Shown: positions 34,623 to 43,398, counted from the stretch's first letter. The stretch is 64,000 bases of DNA from Vibrio agarivorans (GCF_030409635.1 NZ_JAUFQF010000004.1:2390241-2454240), one strand, 5' to 3'. Numbers and translations are program-made. The notes: generated from the letters alone by a model not told the origin.

Positions 34623-35102
34623 TTAATTCGTTAGTGGAACAGCTTGTTCGAGCGGGAAAGATACACGCCCCTGAATTAACCACTGTTCATCATGAGGTGT
34701 TACTTCAACGAACCAAGGGCCAGAGATTTCTGCTGGAGGGGTAAATCGATAGGTGCCTTGTGCATCAGCTGTCACCAGCATTTCAAAATCTTGGTCTGGC
34801 AGAGTTCGATGTGCATACATGACCTTTAAAGCAGGGAAGTGGCTTAGTTGGCCTTGCTTAAGGCTTAATATCATTTGTTGATCGCTTTGCGAGATATTCG
34901 CCGTTAAACCCAGCTCTTTCGCTTTGTTTACTTTCGAAAGGTCGATATTAATACCTTTCCCTTTTTTATAGTAATCCTCGGTCACTAAGTCGACAGAGTT
35001 CTGTGAGAAGATGATTACAGTGATGATAGTCCATACAACGACAGTACCTGGAAGAATAATAAGGAACCACGGCCAGAACTGCTTATACCAAGGCTTTTCC
35101 AT
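34623..35102 (-). CDS. ccoH: FixH family protein CcoH
   Basis: This 159-residue protein has one N-terminal membrane helix (FWPWFLIILPGTVVVWTIITVIIF) and a periplasmic beta-rich FixH domain. The conserved DLVTEDYYKKGKGIN segment lies about residues 38-52. CcoH/FixH proteins help stabilise or assemble cbb3 oxidase. It follows ccoP by 91 nt, with a GC-rich hairpin in the gap, and precedes ccoI by 67 nt. Confidence 0.9.
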   Translation of the reverse strand: MEKPWYKQFWPWFLIILPGTVVVWTIITVIIFSQNSVDLVTEDYYKKGKGINIDLSKVNKAKELGLTANISQSDQQMILSLKQGQLSHFPALKVMYAHRTLPDQDFEMLVTADAQGTYRFTPPAEISGPWFVEVTPHDEQWLIQGRVSFPLEQAVPLTN

Positions 35103-35153
35103 AAAAAAGTTCTCTAAAAGAAATGAAAGTGTGGGATAAAATCTAAAGGAAAT

Positions 35154-35176
35154 ACAGCCCCTTAGATAGGGGCTGT
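35154..35176 (-). terminator. Intra-operon hairpin between ccoP and ccoH
   Basis: ACAGCCCC and GGGGCTGT pair perfectly around a 7-nt loop, 18 nt after the ccoP stop. The following minus-strand tract (ATTTCCTTTAGATTTT) is only partly T-rich. It is probably an attenuator or an RNA-stabilising hairpin that lets ccoNOQP exceed the assembly genes. Confidence 0.55.
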
Positions 35177-35193
35177 TATAGATTTGTTACGTT

Positions 35194-36171
35194 TTAATTA
35201 TCGCTGTTGCTCAAACTCCAAACATACGCAGAAACGAGCTGAACCTTCTCTTCACCGAGAATGTCTTTCCACGCAGGCATGACGCCCGAACGTCCATTCA
35301 TAACTGTTTCTGTAACGTCTGCTCTCGAGCCGCCGAACAACCAGTTTTGGTCCGTAAGGTCAGGCGCACCTACTGCAGGGTTACCTTTACCATCCGTACC
35401 ATGACAAGCTGCACAAACAACGAAGCGCGCTTTGCCAGCTTCCGCTTCTTTTGCATTGACAGAGCGTCCTGACAAACTCAGTGTGTAAGAAACCACTTCT
35501 TGAACACCGTCTTCACCAAGAGCGTCTTTCCAACCTGGCATCTGACCAATACGACCTTCCATAATCGTAGTGACAATCGCTTGCGGCTCACCGCCATACA
35601 ACCATGCGTTGTCCGTTAGGTTAGGGAAGCCTTTTTGGCCGCGAGCATCCGAACCATGGCACTGTGAGCAGTTTTGCAAGAAGAGGCCTTGACCTGCTTT
35701 CAGCGCCTCAGAATCCATCGCGATTTGTTCGAGAGGCTTAAGACCTGAACCGTCCGCTTGGTTCGCAAGTTGACTGAACTTCTCACCAAAGTAGCTATCA
35801 GCGTCATCCAACTCTTTTGCATATTGCACTAGCTGCTTGTCAGCTTGAGCGCGGGCAATTGAGGCTCTTGACTCTTCAATAGACTTCACCGTTTGATCTG
35901 AACTTTGCCAGCCCAAAAGGCCTTTATAGTTGCCTAAACCAGGGTAGAGGGCTAAATAAACCGCAGCAAAGATGAACGTACTAACAAAAAGGTAAAACCA
36001 CCACTTAGGCAAAGGGTTGTTGAGCTCACGAATACCATCATATTCATGCCCCATATCTTGGCCTTCTTCGACACCCATCTTGTCCTTTTGACACCAGAAC
36101 AAGATCACTGCACAGCCAACCAACGTGCCAATCGTGATGATAATGATCCATAAACTCCAAAAAGTAGTCAT
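35194..36171 (-). CDS. ccoP: cbb3-type cytochrome c oxidase subunit III (diheme) CcoP
   Basis: This 325-residue membrane-anchored diheme cytochrome c passes electrons to CcoO and CcoN. It has two N-terminal hydrophobic segments, a linker, and two periplasmic cytochrome domains with CSQCH (about residue 166) and CAACH (about 254). Met ligands lie in the QMPGW and VMPAW segments. It overlaps ccoQ by 1 nt. Confidence 0.96.
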   Translation of the reverse strand: MTTFWSLWIIIITIGTLVGCAVILFWCQKDKMGVEEGQDMGHEYDGIRELNNPLPKWWFYLFVSTFIFAAVYLALYPGLGNYKGLLGWQSSDQTVKSIEESRASIARAQADKQLVQYAKELDDADSYFGEKFSQLANQADGSGLKPLEQIAMDSEALKAGQGLFLQNCSQCHGSDARGQKGFPNLTDNAWLYGGEPQAIVTTIMEGRIGQMPGWKDALGEDGVQEVVSYTLSLSGRSVNAKEAEAGKARFVVCAACHGTDGKGNPAVGAPDLTDQNWLFGGSRADVTETVMNGRSGVMPAWKDILGEEKVQLVSAYVWSLSNSDN

Positions 36172-36362
36172 TATTTCTTCACTCCTTGTTCTGATTGCTC
36201 TGATGTTGCTTCTTTGTCTTTGATAGGCTCGTCAGCAAAAACTAAGTTTGCTGCTTCTTCGAAACGAGACTTACGACTCTTTCCGTATGCCCACCAGACG
36301 ACACCGATGAAGCTAACAAAGAGCACTATGGTCCATATACTGTGAATAGTACCAATATCCAT
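36171..36362 (-). CDS. ccoQ: cbb3-type cytochrome oxidase subunit CcoQ
   Basis: This 63-residue protein has one membrane helix (IHSIWTIVLFVSFIGVVWWAYG) and a charged cytosolic tail (KSRKSRFEEAANLVFAD). CcoQ stabilises the oxidase complex. It is placed between ccoO and ccoP with an 8-nt gap before it and a 1-nt overlap after it. Confidence 0.93.
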   Translation of the reverse strand: MDIGTIHSIWTIVLFVSFIGVVWWAYGKSRKSRFEEAANLVFADEPIKDKEATSEQSEQGVKK

Positions 36363-36370
36363 AATGACTC

Positions 36371-36991
36371 CTATTTCATCGCGTGGCCGAGAGATTGAAG
36401 GTAAGCAATGATGGCATCCATCTCTGTTTTACCTTGAACATCACTCTGTGCGTTGGCAATTTGCTCGTCAGTGTAAGGTACGCCAAATTGATTCTTAAAG
36501 ATCTCTAGTTTCTTTTGCGTCAATTTGCCGTCTAACACGTTCTCTTCTAGCCAAGGAAACGCGGGCATGTTGGACTCTGGTACTAGCTCGCGAGGGTCAA
36601 GAAGGTGAACGCGATGCCATTCATCAGAGTAACGACCGCCAACACGGGCAAGATCAGGACCAGTACGTTTTGAACCCCAAAGAAATGGATGTTCCCATAC
36701 ATGCTCACCCGCAACAGAGTAGTGGCCGTAGCGCTCTGTTTCAGAACGGAAAGGGCGAATCATTTGTGAGTGACAGACGTTACAGCCCTCACGAATGTAG
36801 ATATCTCGTCCTTCCATCTCTAATGCAGTGTAGGCACGCAGGTTGTCTACGGGCTCAGTGGTTTGCTTTTGGAAAATCAGCGGCGTGATCTCCACCAACG
36901 CACCCAAGCTAATGGCAAAAATAATCAAAATAGCCATCAAGCCGACGTTTTTTTCCACGATTTCGTGGCGATTGTTAGAATTTGAACTCAT
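36371..36991 (-). CDS. ccoO: cbb3-type cytochrome c oxidase subunit II (monoheme) CcoO
   Basis: This 206-residue membrane-anchored monoheme cytochrome c has one N-terminal helix (about 17-37) and the heme site [14 protein letters not shown] (about residue 70). The conserved [16 protein letters not shown] block follows. It carries electrons from CcoP to the catalytic subunit. It lies 12 nt after ccoN. Confidence 0.96.
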   Translation of the reverse strand: MSSNSNNRHEIVEKNVGLMAILIIFAISLGALVEITPLIFQKQTTEPVDNLRAYTALEMEGRDIYIREGCNVCHSQMIRPFRSETERYGHYSVAGEHVWEHPFLWGSKRTGPDLARVGGRYSDEWHRVHLLDPRELVPESNMPAFPWLEENVLDGKLTQKKLEIFKNQFGVPYTDEQIANAQSDVQGKTEMDAIIAYLQSLGHAMK

Positions 36992-37003
36992 TCTACGATC
37001 TCC

Positions 37004-38431
37004 TTATGCCGGCTGAGGTTGAGCTTTTAGGCTGCCTTGAGGAGCGACAACGGTTTTATAAACGTTGTAAGCCATCAAGAACATACCTGCGAGGAAGATA
37101 AAGCCACCAATGAAGCGCACCGTGTAGAACGGGTAAGAGGCTTGTACAGATTCAACAAAACTGTAGGTTAGCGTGCCATCTGAGTTTACTGCACGCCACA
37201 TCAGACCTTGCATAACACCGGAGATCCACATTGCAACAATGTAAAGAACCGTACCAATCGTAGCGAGCCAGAAGTGCGTGTTGATTAGGCCAACAGAATA
37301 CATGCGCTCTTGACCAAATAGGCGCGGAACGAGGTGGTAGATCGAACCAATGGAAACCATCGCAACCCAACCAAGCGCACCAGAGTGAACGTGTCCTACT
37401 GTCCAGTCTGTGTAGTGCGACAGCGCATTCACGGTCTTGATCGACATCATTGGCCCTTCAAACGTTGACATGCCGTAGAAAGACAATGACACGATGAGGA
37501 AGCGCAAAATAGGGTCGTAACGCAATTTATGCCATGCGCCAGATAGAGTCATAATACCGTTGATCATACCGCCCCATGAAGGAGCAAACAGAACCAAAGA
37601 CATCACCATACCAAGAGATTGGGTCCAATCGGGTAGTGCAGTGTAGTGCAGATGGTGAGGACCTGCCCAAATGTAGAGCGATACAAGGGCCCAAAAGTGA
37701 ACAATGGATAGACGATAAGAGTAAACCGGGCGTTCAGCTTGCTTAGGGACAAAGTAATACATCATACCTAGGAAGCCTGCAGTAAGAAGGAAGCCTACCG
37801 CATTGTGTCCATACCACCACTGAACCATGGCATCAACAGCACCAGAGTATATGGAATAAGATTTACCGTAAGAGACAGGGATTGCCATACTATTAACGAT
37901 GTGAAGCACCGCAACGGTCAGGATAAATGCCCCGAAGAACCAGTTTGCCACATAAATATGTGACGTCTTACGTTTTACAAGAGTTCCAAAGAAGACTATT
38001 GCGTATGCTACCCATACAAGAGTAATTGCAATATCGATAGGCCATTCTAGCTCAGCGTACTCTTTACCAGAGGTGTAACCTAAAGGTAAAGATATGGCTG
38101 CTGCTAGGATAATGGCTTGCCATCCCCAGAAGGTGAATGCGACCAGAGGGCCACCAAATAGACGAGTTTGACAAGTACGCTGCACGACATAATACGAAGT
38201 CGCGAACAATGCACTAGTACCAAACGCAAATATTACCGCATTAGTATGCAATGGACGTAAACGACTGTACGTCAACCACGGCGTATCAAAGTTTAGCTGT
38301 GGCCAAACTAATTGAGCGGCAATCAAAACACCAACAGCCATACCAACAATACCCCATAGCACGGTGACTAGGGTAAATTGACGAACGACCGTATAGTTGT
38401 AGTTTTGTTCAAGCTGCTTTTCTTGGCTCAT
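37004..38431 (-). CDS. ccoN: cbb3-type cytochrome c oxidase catalytic subunit I CcoN
   Basis: This 475-residue subunit has 12 or so membrane helices and holds the low-spin heme and the heme-copper centre that reduces oxygen at high affinity. Histidine-bearing blocks typical of the heme-copper family are visible: [13 protein letters not shown] (about 60), [21 protein letters not shown] (about 205-225), [13 protein letters not shown] (about 257) and [15 protein letters not shown] (about 345). It is the first gene of ccoNOQP-ccoH-ccoI-ccoS. I cannot find an exact FNR box in the 396 nt upstream. Confidence 0.97.
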   Translation of the reverse strand: MSQEKQLEQNYNYTVVRQFTLVTVLWGIVGMAVGVLIAAQLVWPQLNFDTPWLTYSRLRPLHTNAVIFAFGTSALFATSYYVVQRTCQTRLFGGPLVAFTFWGWQAIILAAAISLPLGYTSGKEYAELEWPIDIAITLVWVAYAIVFFGTLVKRKTSHIYVANWFFGAFILTVAVLHIVNSMAIPVSYGKSYSIYSGAVDAMVQWWYGHNAVGFLLTAGFLGMMYYFVPKQAERPVYSYRLSIVHFWALVSLYIWAGPHHLHYTALPDWTQSLGMVMSLVLFAPSWGGMINGIMTLSGAWHKLRYDPILRFLIVSLSFYGMSTFEGPMMSIKTVNALSHYTDWTVGHVHSGALGWVAMVSIGSIYHLVPRLFGQERMYSVGLINTHFWLATIGTVLYIVAMWISGVMQGLMWRAVNSDGTLTYSFVESVQASYPFYTVRFIGGFIFLAGMFLMAYNVYKTVVAPQGSLKAQPQPA

Positions 38432-38827
38432 TTACATGCTTCCAATTTCAAAATATACCAAGTGACATCCGTTCTCATCCCTGAGTTGTATTGCTAAGCA
38501 CTATGAAGCGGAATCTATACTTACCAGCTTTAACGCGATTAGCGATATTAATAAGAGACAGTGAACTTCAACCTACTGTAATCGGTATAAACTACACTTT
38601 ACTTCCAACACGACTTGCGTCGTAATACCACCAAAATCATTTGGGGGAAGAGAGCCTTAAAGTGTAACTTTGACCACCTTCCCTGATGATTTTTATAAAA
38701 GTGATATTTTCGTTGGCAACTATACTGCAATTAACATTTCAATGACAGGGCAGTAACCTTGCCGTTAGTCGGGAATAGATCATTTATTTCAAAACTTTGA
38801 AGTTTGTTACATGGGGTAAACAAGGCA
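38432..38827. other. 396-bp divergent intergenic region upstream of ccoN
   Basis: It should hold the ccoN promoter (leftward) and that of the small membrane protein gene (rightward). I find no exact FNR box. A small inverted repeat AACTT-TG-AAGTT lies at 38793-38804, just before the rightward gene, and a 5-bp hairpin ACGAC-TTGC-GTCGT around 38620. No gene is seen. Confidence 0.5.
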
Positions 38828-39202
38828 ATGGCAGCAGAAAAGCTTACTAAAGGCCGTATTGGTCAGATTTTGGTCATGATGACCTTACTCATTAGTGCGT
38901 TTTGGTGGCGAACCTTTGAACACAACGATACTGGTTCAAAGATAGTTAGTTGTGATATCGGTTCTACGTGTCACATTCATGAAATGTTAACAAATGTTCA
39001 ACTTAGGGTCGAAAATAATGTATTGGTGTTGGATGGGGTGACTTCAGGTTGGCGCGTCACCGTAAAAAATGCACTGCCAATGCATTCTAATGATTCAAGC
39101 ATTACTTTCGATTTACCCAGCACTGAACAAGATCAGCTAGAGCTCGTGTTTATGAACAAGTCTCAGTCGCAAAACATCAGAGTAATGATTGACTTAGACT
39201 AA
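38828..39202 (+). CDS. Small membrane-anchored periplasmic protein of unknown function next to ccoN
   Basis: This 124-residue protein starts at the ATG at 38828 (AAGG upstream); an in-frame TTG eight codons earlier is less likely. It has an N-terminal basic patch, one membrane helix (GQILVMMTLLISAFWW) and a periplasmic beta-rich part of about 95 residues with two cysteines in CDIGSTC. No family is recognised. Its fixed place divergent from ccoN and the CX5C motif allow a role in copper or redox handling for cbb3 oxidase, which is a guess. Confidence 0.65.
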   Translation: MAAEKLTKGRIGQILVMMTLLISAFWWRTFEHNDTGSKIVSCDIGSTCHIHEMLTNVQLRVENNVLVLDGVTSGWRVTVKNALPMHSNDSSITFDLPSTEQDQLELVFMNKSQSQNIRVMIDLD

Positions 39203-39286
39203 TGATTTGCGAGTAAACTTAATTTACTATACGTACAACGACCATTTTAAAGAAGAATTAAGCTGCTTTATGAGTGGCAGATCGTA

Positions 39287-40471
39287 ATGAAGTTTATTAC
39301 CAGTATAAGTCACTTAATCTCTCCGGAGCTTGCTGTCCAAGAACTAAAATCACAGCTGCCGAGCAGAGCTCCCTCTAGTCTCATCTGTTATTACACACAG
39401 GACTATTCTGCTGACGATCTTAAAGCGGCCTACACGCAACATTTCCCAAATATCCCTCTAATTGCATGCTCTACATGTCGCGGTGTGATAAGTGATAAAG
39501 GCACCCATTTTGGAACCGTTATTGGTCTTATGGCTATCTATGATGAAAGCCCGTCGGTGTTTGGAACGGCGATAGCAGAGGTGGGCAAAGAACAAAATGT
39601 GGCCCAACAAACCAAGAAGGCGTTAGATGATGCGTTAATTGAGCTTGATAGAGTGGGAGAGTTACCATCCTTTATTTTATGCCATCCGACCCCGGGGATT
39701 GAAGAACAGGTCGTTTCGGCGATTGATGACTACTTTCAATCCCCCGTTCCCATTGTTGGAGGCAGCGCTTCTGATAATCACATCAAAGGACAGTGGTCAC
39801 TGTTTAGCGAAGAGTTGACGGCAGATAAAGGGGTCGTAATGATGTTATTTTATACAGAGACCAAGTGCACACATTCTTTTAGCGCAGGATATACTGAAAC
39901 CGAGTTTGCTGGCACAGTAACCAAAGCTTGCGGTCGAAATTTAATTGAAATAGATGGCCAGCCAGCACAGGAAGTTTATAGAAAGTGGATTGCTGAACAT
40001 GCGCAAGTGAACGTACCTATTCATTTTGAGTTTGACCTTGTAACCCAGTATTCACTCGGGCGCAAAGTTGGGGAAGTCTTTAATCAGAGCTACTTCAAAC
40101 TCTCACACCCGATTCGTGTGAGTAGTAAGGAAGGAGCAATCTTGTTATTTACTGACATTGGCAAGGGTGACACTGTCACGCTAATGGATGGAAATCGTCA
40201 GGAAATGATCGTCAGGCCAGCGCGCGTAGTAAAAGACGTCTCGCTAGGAAAGCCTGATGAATTTAGCCCTTTAAGCGCGATCTTAGTGATATGTGCTGGT
40301 CCAATGTTGTACTTAAAGGATGACATTAATGAACTTCAACAACACTTAGTTAAAGCGATAGGACCGACACCATTCCTCTCACCGTTCACTTTTGGCGAGC
40401 AGGGGCGGTTTGTTGGCGGGGAGATCGCGCATGCAAACTTGATGGTGACATCGGCAGTGTTTCATCATTAG
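39287..40471 (+). CDS. FIST domain signal-sensing protein (NosP-like)
   Basis: This 394-residue soluble protein has a FIST N domain (about 25-215) and a FIST C domain (about 220-380, ending CAGPMLYL...PFLSPFTFGEQGRF). FIST proteins sense small ligands. The subgroup known as NosP binds heme and nitric oxide and controls a co-encoded histidine kinase. Here the next gene, 25 nt downstream, is a hybrid histidine kinase without its own strong sensor, which fits the NosP/NahK arrangement known from vibrios and pseudomonads. Heme binding is inferred, not visible. A perfect matS site lies within it at 40167-40179. Confidence 0.85.
   Translation: MKFITSISHLISPELAVQELKSQLPSRAPSSLICYYTQDYSADDLKAAYTQHFPNIPLIACSTCRGVISDKGTHFGTVIGLMAIYDESPSVFGTAIAEVGKEQNVAQQTKKALDDALIELDRVGELPSFILCHPTPGIEEQVVSAIDDYFQSPVPIVGGSASDNHIKGQWSLFSEELTADKGVVMMLFYTETKCTHSFSAGYTETEFAGTVTKACGRNLIEIDGQPAQEVYRKWIAEHAQVNVPIHFEFDLVTQYSLGRKVGEVFNQSYFKLSHPIRVSSKEGAILLFTDIGKGDTVTLMDGNRQEMIVRPARVVKDVSLGKPDEFSPLSAILVICAGPMLYLKDDINELQQHLVKAIGPTPFLSPFTFGEQGRFVGGEIAHANLMVTSAVFHH
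40167..40179. other. matS site
   Basis: GTGACACTGTCAC fits GTGACRNYGTCAC exactly. It lies inside the FIST protein gene, 2.2 kb from dif. Confidence 0.85.
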
Positions 40472-40496
40472 ATTTGAAAAGAAAGGACGCAAAAGG

Positions 40497-42242
40497 ATGT
40501 CAAATAGGGACCAAGAACAACTGAGAGAAGCGTTGTTTGAGTTAAACCGAAGTCGTGAAAGAGAGGCCATGCTCTTAAAAGAGAATGCCGCGATACTCGA
40601 TGCGATTTCTTCGATAACGGGGTCGGCTAATAAAGAGCAGATTTTTCAGGAACTGCGTAAAGTTCTGTCTTTATACATCGACTTTGATGAATTCTTGGTG
40701 CTGAGTAAAAACAAAACCCAAAATAGTTACACTTGTTTACTCACCACTAATCCCAAGTTAAGTTCAATTCAGTGGCACGACGGCCCTAAATTCTCTCGCG
40801 TTCTCGATGGCGAAACTATCGTTCTGTTTGATGCGACTCGTATTGCTGAAATCAAAACACTCAATCTTTGTGTCGAACCGAAAATCCGCTCAGCACTATT
40901 GGTGGGTGTTTGCAGCGAGTTGTCCGACGCTGTCATTCTGTTACTGGGTAACAAAGTAGGGCAGTTTTCACTCAATACCAAAGAAACCCTGACCCGTTTC
41001 AGACCGTTATTGGAAAGGGCGGTCTTTGACATTGAACACAAAGAGCAGCTAACACGCCTTGTGCAGCAGCGTACGATTGAGTTGGAGCTTGCTAAGAAAA
41101 AAGCCATCGAAGCGAACGAGGCAAAATCAAAATTCTTGGCTATGATGAGCCATGAATTTAGAACGCCTCTGAACTCAGTTCTCGGTTACATCGATGTACT
41201 TTCTAATCAGTTAAATTGCGCCGAATCGCAGCAAATCCTATCCCAAATGACGACATCTGCAGAGATGTTGCTCGCCTTAATTGGCGACATTCTCGAAGTG
41301 ACACAGATTGAACGTGGTAAATTTCCTCTCAACCGCCGTTGGATAAACCTTGAGAAAGCAATCAACAACAGTTTGGCTTATCATCAGTCTTTGGCGGAGA
41401 ACAAAGGGCTAGATTTTAGTGCGCATGTTGATACCGACAACAGCCATGATGTGTTTATGGACTCCAGCCGTTTGTCGCAAATTATTTTCAATATTGTCGG
41501 CAACGCGGTGAAATTTACCGATTCAGGTAAGATAGATATGCGTAGTTGGTTAGAACGCGATGTAATGGTGATTAACGTCCGAGATACTGGTATCGGCATT
41601 GCACAATGTAATATAGAAAAACTCTTCACGCCGTTTGTCCAAGCAGATTCAAGTATCACACGTAAGTTTGGCGGTTCGGGATTGGGGCTTAGTATCACCA
41701 AACATATCGTTGAACAGATGGGCGGGGAAATTGAGTTAAGCTCGAAGGTCAACGAAGGTACTTCAGTTACAATCAGAATACCTCTGCAAACACGTCGAGC
41801 AGATAATCTCGTTACAACGAACCCTCATAAACATGTTATTGCCAATGGCAAGCACGTACTAGTGGTAGAAGACACCAAAACCAACCAAGTTGTCGCGAAA
41901 CTCATCCTGGAGAACAACGGTTTTAAAGTGTCGACACTCGATAACGGTGCATTGGCCGTAGATTACATGAAAAAAACTGCTGAGAAGGTTGATGTTGTTC
42001 TTATGGATCTTTCAATGCCAGTCATGGATGGTATTACCGCAACGAAGAAGATTAGAGAGTTTAATCAACACACACCGATCGTGGCATTGACAGCCCATGC
42101 AGCATCAACAGACCGAAACCAATGTTTAACGTGTGGTATGGATGAGTTTGTGTGCAAACCAATCAGACAAAAAGAAATTTTGTCTGTCATTGATAACATC
42201 CTAGACGAAAACAAATCTAGCCAAGAGTGTTTAGAGCACTAA
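40497..42242 (+). CDS. Hybrid sensor histidine kinase partner of the FIST protein
   Basis: This 581-residue cytosolic kinase lacks membrane helices. The order is a coiled coil (1-32), a GAF-like region (about 35-175), and HisKA with FLAMMSHEFRTPLN (phosphorylated His219). Next come an HATPase with N-box FNIVGNAVKF, DTGIGIA and GGSGLGLSI, and a C-terminal receiver with VVEDTKTNQ, the phosphoacceptor Asp504 (LMDLSMPVMDG), the TAHA switch and the Lys in CKPI. It presumably receives the ligand signal from the FIST protein and feeds a phosphorelay. An external phosphotransfer protein is needed and is not in the window. dif lies 136 nt downstream. Confidence 0.92.
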   Translation: MSNRDQEQLREALFELNRSREREAMLLKENAAILDAISSITGSANKEQIFQELRKVLSLYIDFDEFLVLSKNKTQNSYTCLLTTNPKLSSIQWHDGPKFSRVLDGETIVLFDATRIAEIKTLNLCVEPKIRSALLVGVCSELSDAVILLLGNKVGQFSLNTKETLTRFRPLLERAVFDIEHKEQLTRLVQQRTIELELAKKKAIEANEAKSKFLAMMSHEFRTPLNSVLGYIDVLSNQLNCAESQQILSQMTTSAEMLLALIGDILEVTQIERGKFPLNRRWINLEKAINNSLAYHQSLAENKGLDFSAHVDTDNSHDVFMDSSRLSQIIFNIVGNAVKFTDSGKIDMRSWLERDVMVINVRDTGIGIAQCNIEKLFTPFVQADSSITRKFGGSGLGLSITKHIVEQMGGEIELSSKVNEGTSVTIRIPLQTRRADNLVTTNPHKHVIANGKHVLVVEDTKTNQVVAKLILENNGFKVSTLDNGALAVDYMKKTAEKVDVVLMDLSMPVMDGITATKKIREFNQHTPIVALTAHAASTDRNQCLTCGMDEFVCKPIRQKEILSVIDNILDENKSSQECLEH

Positions 42243-42281
42243 TAATCAGTTAATGATCGTTAGATAATTAACTGATTATTA
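42240..42281. repeat. Perfect 15-bp inverted repeat beginning at the kinase stop codon
   Basis: TAATAATCAGTTAAT (42240-42254) and ATTAACTGATTATTA (42267-42281) enclose 12 nt. The stem is AT-rich and lacks a following T-run, so it is a weak terminator at best. It starts within the TAA stop and ends 97 nt before dif. Confidence 0.6.
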
Positions 42282-42377
42282 GGTATTTTATGGTAAATAC
42301 AATTATGTTCAATTCAGTTCCGATGACAAAGGGCAAGGGGAAATGTATAGGTGTATGCTTTATCAATCGAACACTTA

Positions 42378-42405
42378 ATTTAACATAATATACATAATAC
42401 GCACT
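42378..42405 (-). other. dif: Chromosome dimer resolution site dif
   Basis: This 28-bp site, read on the minus strand, has a XerC-side arm (42405-42395) beginning AGTGCG, the central hexamer TGTATA (42394-42389) and the XerD-side arm TTATGTTAAAT (42388-42378). The centre and XerD arm are identical to E. coli dif, and the XerC arm is of the vibrio chromosome-1 type. XerCD recombine here to resolve chromosome dimers, with FtsK. It sits in a 219-bp gap between the kinase gene and a TolA-C-like gene, with no phage or satellite integrated. matP, matS sites and inward FtsK motifs nearby support the call. Confidence 0.95.
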
Positions 42406-42461
42406 TAAAAATGGGTGAAATATAACGTAGTTCGGTTGTGTTTAACAACTTGATTGACCTA

Positions 42462-42794
42462 TTAAAGATCATTAGCGACCAACTGCAGCCGGATAAACTT
42501 CTCAGTCTCTGTGTAACGAAATTTTTTACCTTGCACTAACCAGTGCTTTGATTGTTTGCAAAGTTGATGATCGCCTCGAGCGCTTACTCGTTTGATTCGT
42601 GCGTATTTGTGTGAGTGTTCCATTTCAATCATGACATCACAATACGTATTGTCTTCGAACGTATGCTTGCGCAGTGCTTTTTCAAGTTTGGTTTTGATCT
42701 TCCTCGCCGTGGCGTTATGCTCTGCATCATCGGCCCAAGCACCTTGAGTAAATACGAGTAATGTAATCATGATTGTGTTTAGTAACGCACGCAT
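42462..42794 (-). CDS. Secreted protein resembling the TolA C-terminal domain
   Basis: This 110-residue protein has a signal peptide (1-21, ending GAWA). The remainder looks like an isolated TolA C-terminal domain: a helix (ARKIKTKLEKALRKH), then YCDVMIEM with the first Cys, a strand-turn region, and the second Cys in QLCKQSKHWL. TolA-C binds TolB and filamentous phage pIII proteins. Without the TolA membrane anchor and long helix this copy would be a free periplasmic protein. It lies 57 nt from dif. The function is unknown, and I infer the fold from the Cys spacing and pattern. Confidence 0.65.
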   Translation of the reverse strand: MRALLNTIMITLLVFTQGAWADDAEHNATARKIKTKLEKALRKHTFEDNTYCDVMIEMEHSHKYARIKRVSARGDHQLCKQSKHWLVQGKKFRYTETEKFIRLQLVANDL

Positions 42795-42870
42795 GTTGGG
42801 TTTCCTATCTTAAAACAACGCTTATAAAGTCTTTAAGATTCAATCTATCGCGTTTTTTAAACTGGCAGAT

Positions 42871-42905
42871 AAGAAAAAACCTCGTGGTGTTAATCACTAC
42901 GAGGT
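42871..42905 (-). terminator. Rho-independent terminator after matP
   Basis: On the minus strand ACCTCGT and ACGAGGT pair, with partial pairing inside the loop, and are followed by TTTTTTC. It lies 44 nt after the matP stop. Confidence 0.85.
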
Positions 42906-42948
42906 CTTCTGGAAATTTTGTGTTTACTTGTTATGGAGAACCGTGATG

Positions 42949-43398
42949 TTAGTCCATGAGTAACTTATTCAAGTCTTCTTTCAGTGAGCTGACGGTTTGT
43001 GTCGCTTTTTCACTGCGCGATGCTTCTGACAGCAAATATTCAATCGCATCAGACAATGTACAACCCAACTCATTTGCTCTAACCGACAGCTTTTCCCAAA
43101 CGCGATAATCTAAGTCGATAGATTTTTTACGAGTGTGAAGCTGCTCTGCATTGTAGTGACGTTTTCTTTTGGCACGAATAGCTTGTTTGAGTTTAATGTC
43201 TAGCTCTTCAGACATGTGCTCTTCGATCCACTCCAACACTAATGTTGGAACAGACTCCATCTCTCGCAATTGTTCAACAGCCGCTTTTTGCTCACTCGTA
43301 TCGATGTAACGCGTGATATTGTCGCCATCTTTCCATTTTTTAATGAGGTACTGCCATTTCCATCCGCATTCTAAGTTTTCTAACTGTTGGTATTTCAT
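42949..43398 (-). CDS. matP: Macrodomain Ter organiser MatP
   Basis: MatP binds matS sites, bridges them and keeps the terminus region condensed and at mid-cell until division. The 149-residue protein has the MatP start (MKYQQLENLECGWKW), a four-helix region, the basic IRAKRKRHYNAEQLHTRKKSIDL segment (about 72-95) that leads into the ribbon-helix-helix DNA-binding strand, and the C-terminal coiled coil (VSSLKEDLNKLL). It is followed across the divergent gap by the Lon-like gene and fabA, as in E. coli. A near-matS sequence lies 24 nt upstream of the start codon. Confidence 0.97.
   Translation of the reverse strand: MKYQQLENLECGWKWQYLIKKWKDGDNITRYIDTSEQKAAVEQLREMESVPTLVLEWIEEHMSEELDIKLKQAIRAKRKRHYNAEQLHTRKKSIDLDYRVWEKLSVRANELGCTLSDAIEYLLSEASRSEKATQTVSSLKEDLNKLLMD

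Noticed and set aside
42243..42461. Phage or satellite remnant at dif
   Set aside because: Only one dif copy is seen, without flanking direct repeats, phage genes or a change of composition.
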